From Pseudomonas sp. CC120222-01a (lineage in GTDB: Bacteria > Pseudomonadota > Gammaproteobacteria > Pseudomonadales > Pseudomonadaceae): a stretch of DNA of 64,000 nucleotides. Shown piece by piece: positions 60,767 to 64,000 of this stretch. The position numbers and the translations under genes were made by a program. The stretch covers positions 21,738 to 85,737 of the forward strand of contig NZ_QEQQ01000024.1 of assembly GCF_003097235.1 (NCBI RefSeq), written 5' to 3'. Position 1 is the stretch's first letter. Each line of letters starts with the position of its first letter. Under the pieces are notes generated by a model. The model saw nothing but the letters and a program-made list of their open reading frames with translations. It made no database searches and had not been told where the DNA came from.

Positions 60767-62098
60767 TCAACCCGCGCTCCACGGGAACAGCCCAAAGGCC
60801 ATGGCCACGAACATGATAACCATGCACAAGGCAAACGCCCACTTGAGGGTGTATTTCTGGTGGTCGCTGAACTCCACACCGGCCAGACCGCACAGCAAGT
60901 AGGTCGAAGCGACCAATGGGCTGAGCAGGTGAATTGGCTGTCCTACCAGTGACGCCCGGCCAATCTCGGCGTGGGTAATACCGTAAACCTCAGCCGCTTT
61001 GGCCAGAACAGGGAGCACACCGTAGTAGAAGGCGTCATTGGACATGAAGAACGTGCCAGGGATGCTCGCCAAGGCGGTAATTGGCGCCATGTACGGACCC
61101 CAGGTTTCCGGCAACAAGCTCAGGAAACTCTTGGACATTGCGTCGACCATGCCGGTGCCCGAAAGAATCCCGGCGAGGATACCGGCAGCCAGGAAGATCG
61201 CGATCTGGTTCAAGGCGGTCGGCGCATGGGTCGAAATGCGGCGCCGCTGGTCATTGATGTGCGGGTAGTTGATAACCAGTGCAATCGAGAACGCGACCAT
61301 GAAAAGAATGGCCAGCGGCAGGATTTCCAGCACCAAACCGGTCATCAAAGCGACGGTCAGTGCTGCGTTGAGCCAGAACATCTTAGGCCGGCGCAACTCG
61401 GCGTTCTCTTCCGACAGCGCCGGCGTCGCCTCATTGTCCGCATCATCGAAAACCGTCGCCGCAGCCCCTAGGGATTGAGGCAGACGGCCGAGGCGTTGAC
61501 GCTCCCGAGTACCAATGAACCAGGCCAACAGCAGCACGCCCAGGAAACTGATGATCATGGTGGGGATCAACGGCAAGAACAACTCCGAGGTTTCCACCTG
61601 CAGCGATGCCGCGGCCCGCGCCAGTGGCCCGCCCCAAGGCAACAAGTTGGTCACGCTTGCGGCCAGAATCACCACGCAGGTCAGCGCCAGCGGGTCCAGG
61701 CGCATGCGTTTGAACAGCGGCAGCATGGCCGTGACCGTGATCATGTAGGTGGTCGAACCGTCGCCATCCAGCGACACCAGCCCAGCCAACAGCGCGGCAA
61801 ACACCACCGCCTTCATTGGGTCGCCACCGATCAGCTTAATGAACTTCTTGATGATCGGGTCGAACAGTCCGGTGTCGAACATTACACCGAAGTAGAGGAT
61901 GGCGAACATGACCATGATCGCGGTCGGCGCTACCTTGCGCAGACCCTCGATCATCATGTCCCCCATGTCCGGACCAAAGCCGCCAATCAATGCGAAAATG
62001 ATCGGCACCGTGGTCATCGCGACCAGTGGTGAAAGCCGCTTGGTCATGATCAGGGCCATGAAGGTCACGATCATGCCATATCCGAGAAATGACAGCAT
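60767..62098 (-). CDS. CitMHS-family proton:citrate-type transporter
   Basis: A 443-aa permease with about 12 hydrophobic segments. MLSFLGYGMIVTFMALIMTKRLSPLVAMTTVPIIFALIGGFGPDMGDMMIEGLRKVAPTAIMVMFAILYFGVMFDTGLF is the CitMHS family start. FMSNDAFYYGVLPVLAKAAEVYGI near residue 370 is also typical. Characterised members take up metal-citrate or free citrate-like tri- and dicarboxylates with protons. ATG 62098 has AAGG 8 bases upstream; GTG 62107 is an in-frame alternative. It is downstream of the SDR gene, 81 bases apart, in the same direction. Confidence 0.9.
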   Translation of the reverse strand: MLSFLGYGMIVTFMALIMTKRLSPLVAMTTVPIIFALIGGFGPDMGDMMIEGLRKVAPTAIMVMFAILYFGVMFDTGLFDPIIKKFIKLIGGDPMKAVVFAALLAGLVSLDGDGSTTYMITVTAMLPLFKRMRLDPLALTCVVILAASVTNLLPWGGPLARAAASLQVETSELFLPLIPTMIISFLGVLLLAWFIGTRERQRLGRLPQSLGAAATVFDDADNEATPALSEENAELRRPKMFWLNAALTVALMTGLVLEILPLAILFMVAFSIALVINYPHINDQRRRISTHAPTALNQIAIFLAAGILAGILSGTGMVDAMSKSFLSLLPETWGPYMAPITALASIPGTFFMSNDAFYYGVLPVLAKAAEVYGITHAEIGRASLVGQPIHLLSPLVASTYLLCGLAGVEFSDHQKYTLKWAFALCMVIMFVAMAFGLFPWSAG

Positions 62099-62179
62099 TT
62101 GTATCACCTTGACTTAAAGTACAATTATTGTTGTGAGTCAGCGCCTTATAAGGCGCATCAAGGTTGCCGACGTTGACCG

Positions 62180-62923
62180 TCAGCTCATGTGCAAGCCGCC
62201 GTTGACGGAGAAATCTGCACCATTGGCGTAGCCGGACTCTTCCGAGGCCAGCCAGCCGCAGATGGCTGCAATCTCCTCAGGGGTCCCCAAGCGCCGGGCC
62301 GGAATATCGTGGATCAAGCGGTCCATCATCGAAGTGCTGGTGACAGACTTGAGTTTAGGCGTGGAAATGAAGCCTGGTGATACGGTGTTGACCGTGACGC
62401 CGCGGGCGGCTACTTCGCGAGCGAGCGCGCGGGTAAATCCGCGGATTGCTGACTTGGCAGTGGAGTAGTTCACCTGGCCTACCTGACCGAGTTGGGCATT
62501 GACCGAGGAGATATTGATCACCCGGCCCCACCCTCGCGAGACCATGTCATCAATCACTTGCTTGGTAACGTTGAACAGCGAGTTGAGATTGGTATCGATC
62601 ACTGTCGTCCAGTCGCCTGGCTGCATGTCGCGAAAAACGACATTACAGGCTGTACCTGCGTTATTGACGAGCACATCGATGGGGCCAATGTCTTTCTTGA
62701 TGCGGTCGAAAGTGACCTGGCAGGAGTCCCAGTCGGCGACGTTGCCCTCAGAGGCAATGAAATTGAACCCTTTACGCTCTTGCTCAGCGAGCCATTGCGC
62801 TTTGTGCGGCGAGGCCGGGCCACACCCCACGACTACGGTGAAACCGTCTCGGTAGAGCCGCTGGCAGATGGCAGTACCCAAACCACCCATGCCGGCGGTG
62901 ACATATGCGATTCGTTTGGACAT
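62180..62923 (-). CDS. SDR-family reductase, acetoacetyl-CoA reductase (PhbB)-like
   Basis: A 247-aa short-chain dehydrogenase/reductase. The start MSKRIAYVTAGMGGLGTAICQRLYRDGF follows AGGAG; the longer frame to 63121 is not needed. TAGMGGLG binds the cofactor (NADP preferred by family), DVLVNNAG is present, and the catalytic Ser-Tyr-Lys appears in ISSVNAQLGQVGQVNYSTAKSAIRG. The sequence is closest in my recognition to PhbB, which reduces acetoacetyl-CoA to 3-hydroxybutyryl-CoA. In this context it may reduce another beta-keto compound. No phbA or phbC is next to it. Confidence 0.85.
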   Translation of the reverse strand: MSKRIAYVTAGMGGLGTAICQRLYRDGFTVVVGCGPASPHKAQWLAEQERKGFNFIASEGNVADWDSCQVTFDRIKKDIGPIDVLVNNAGTACNVVFRDMQPGDWTTVIDTNLNSLFNVTKQVIDDMVSRGWGRVINISSVNAQLGQVGQVNYSTAKSAIRGFTRALAREVAARGVTVNTVSPGFISTPKLKSVTSTSMMDRLIHDIPARRLGTPEEIAAICGWLASEESGYANGADFSVNGGLHMS

Positions 62924-63231
62924 AGACGTTACTCCTTTTGTGTTTTTGTAGGGAGCAGCAACAACAGAGGTGCGTAGACCGGCCTGATATTGGACTTCAT
63001 AACCAAGGAATACAATCCTAATTCCAGGTATAGCTTGTCCATTGATCGCTACGAGGAATGTACGCACCCGGTGGAGGACCAACGCCACTGTGCCTCTGCA
63101 TTTTAGCAAATGCAAGTGCAATTTTTCGAGAGCGCATCTGGGTACCGTCGTATGTCACGCAGAATCCAATGGGGATGCGATATAGTGCCCTTTACTACCA
63201 CCAGCCTTGCCGATTTAGCTGGATTAAGACA
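62924..63231. promoter_or_regulatory. Divergent promoter region with TGCAAGTG motif
   Basis: About 300 bases between the leftward SDR-transporter unit and the rightward GntR gene. ATTTTAGCAAATGCAAGTGC lies around 63103-63122 and contains TGCAAGTG (63113-63120), also found at 52307-52314. It is the natural place for an operator of the adjacent regulator. No coding frame is convincing here. Confidence 0.4.
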
Positions 63232-64000
63232 TTGACGACCGCTACCTCCCCGATCCGAAAGGACCTGGCCAACCAATTGGCCCCCAAAATCCTCGACATG
63301 GCGCGCGCGCGCTCCATGCGCGCCGGTGACCCCCTTAGAGAAGAGGCCTTCGCCAAAGAATTGGGGGTTTCGCGCTCCCCCATACGGCGCGGCTTTGCGC
63401 TGCTCGAGGAGCTGGGGCTCGCCGTCAAGGAGCCAAACCGCGGCTTCTTCCTGACCTGTGATGCTCGCAGTGTCGACGCAGGAAAGTTGCCACTGGAGGT
63501 CGACCCATTCGAGGATTTTTACCTGCGGGTAGTCGATGATGTGCTGACCGGCGACATCGGCGCCTCATTCTTCGAGGCAGAGCTGATGCGCAAGTACGCC
63601 GTACCACGCGGGCAGATCATCAAGGTGCTGAACCGCCTGGCCCGTGAAGGTATGGTCGAGCGCAATCCTGGCCAGGGCTGGAGCACCAACGCGTTTTTGC
63701 ATGATTCCGAAGCGCATATCCAAAGTTACCGTTTTCGCATGGCCGTTGAACCCGCAGCGCTGCTCGAGCCAGGGTACGTAGTGGACAAAGCCGCCTTCGC
63801 CAAGGCGCGCAAGACTCAGGAAGCATTGCTGGCCGGTGATATCTTCACCCTTTCCCGCTCGCAACTGTTTCAGATTGGCGCCCAGTTACATGAGCTGATC
63901 GTGCGCTGTTCGGGCAACCCGTTCTTCCTGGAGTCTATCCGCAGACAGAATCAGTTGCGCCGCTTCATGGCCTACAAAGCCAACGTGGACAGGCCACGCT
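63232..64000 (+). CDS. GntR-type regulator with two winged helices, 3' end beyond window
   Basis: At least 256 residues. I choose the TTG at 63232 (MTTATSPIRKDLANQLAPKILDMARARSMRAGD) because its N-terminus aligns with the homologue at 48040-48978; no strong ribosome site is seen and ATG 63299 is an alternative. The first winged helix ends LGVSRSPIRRGFALLEELGLAVKEPNRGFF. A second reads LMRKYAVPRGQIIKVLNRLAREGMVERNPGQGW. The FCD domain begins MAVEPAALLEPGYVVDKAAFAKARKTQE and continues LHELIVRCSGNPFFLESIRRQNQLRRF to the window edge. It is paralogous to the other GntR protein and divergent from the SDR-CitMHS unit. Confidence 0.85.
   Translation, partial: MTTATSPIRKDLANQLAPKILDMARARSMRAGDPLREEAFAKELGVSRSPIRRGFALLEELGLAVKEPNRGFFLTCDARSVDAGKLPLEVDPFEDFYLRVVDDVLTGDIGASFFEAELMRKYAVPRGQIIKVLNRLAREGMVERNPGQGWSTNAFLHDSEAHIQSYRFRMAVEPAALLEPGYVVDKAAFAKARKTQEALLAGDIFTLSRSQLFQIGAQLHELIVRCSGNPFFLESIRRQNQLRRFMAYKANVDRPR

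Overview
The window reads as Pseudomonas DNA, most likely the P. putida/fluorescens group. The evidence is high GC, OprD porins, an MvaT-type nucleoid protein, P. putida-style REP elements and the protein families present. It has two parts. Bases 1 to about 31,260 are most of an integrative and conjugative element (ICE) with its cargo. From about 31,330 to the right edge lies a dense catabolic region.

ICE part. Genes run in the order known for the PFGI-1/PAPI-1 class with a type G mating apparatus: a TIGR03759 fragment, a lytic transglycosylase, TIGR03765, TraD and TIGR03747. Then comes a cargo block (4.3-8.7 kb) that interrupts the transfer operon. It is a divergent unit of ferredoxin reductase, Rieske ferredoxin and an unrecognised 255-aa protein, faced by a MocR-type regulator whose PLP lysine is gone. 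The transfer operon resumes with RAQPRD, TIGR03758, 03745, 03750, 03746, 03749, 03752, the lipoprotein 03751, the VirB4-like ATPase 03744, 03756, 03755, a small membrane protein and TraG-N. DUF3742, DUF3085, an ArdC-like antirestriction protein, an MvaT homologue and the MobH relaxase follow. Where such elements normally carry their integrase I see none. Instead there is a two-gene GAPS4-like defence system and an OLD-family nuclease. A 15-bp match to the 3' end of tRNA-Ser, preceded by a terminator oriented as if for that tRNA, marks a probable attachment-site scar at 31,245.

Catabolic part. It opens with a truncated multihaem cytochrome c carrying an internal amber codon. A leftward series follows: acnA, a beta-propeller lactonase, an MFS transporter, an OprD porin, a substrate-binding-like protein and an acetolactate synthase-type enzyme. 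Next are a LysR regulator, an Asp/Glu-racemase-like protein and an RraA-like protein with the aldolase/decarboxylase motif. A rightward series then carries a beta-decarboxylating dehydrogenase, otnK, otnC and an AbrB-type membrane protein. These are followed by a two-winged-helix GntR regulator, a chemoreceptor and a second OprD porin. Then comes a compact operon pyk-eno-tpiA-gapN-gpmI, then terC. The right end has a CitMHS transporter, an acetoacetyl-CoA reductase-like SDR and a second two-winged-helix GntR regulator cut by the window edge.

How it may work together (inference). OtnK and OtnC turn 3-oxo-tetronate into dihydroxyacetone phosphate. TpiA, GapN, GpmI, enolase and pyruvate kinase would carry that triose to pyruvate with GapN making NADPH. 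The region therefore looks like a self-contained acid-sugar-to-pyruvate module with its own porins, transporters, chemoreceptor and paired GntR regulators. The most notable items are this module, the Rieske cargo with its altered regulator, and the GAPS4/OLD defence cargo at the ICE end.
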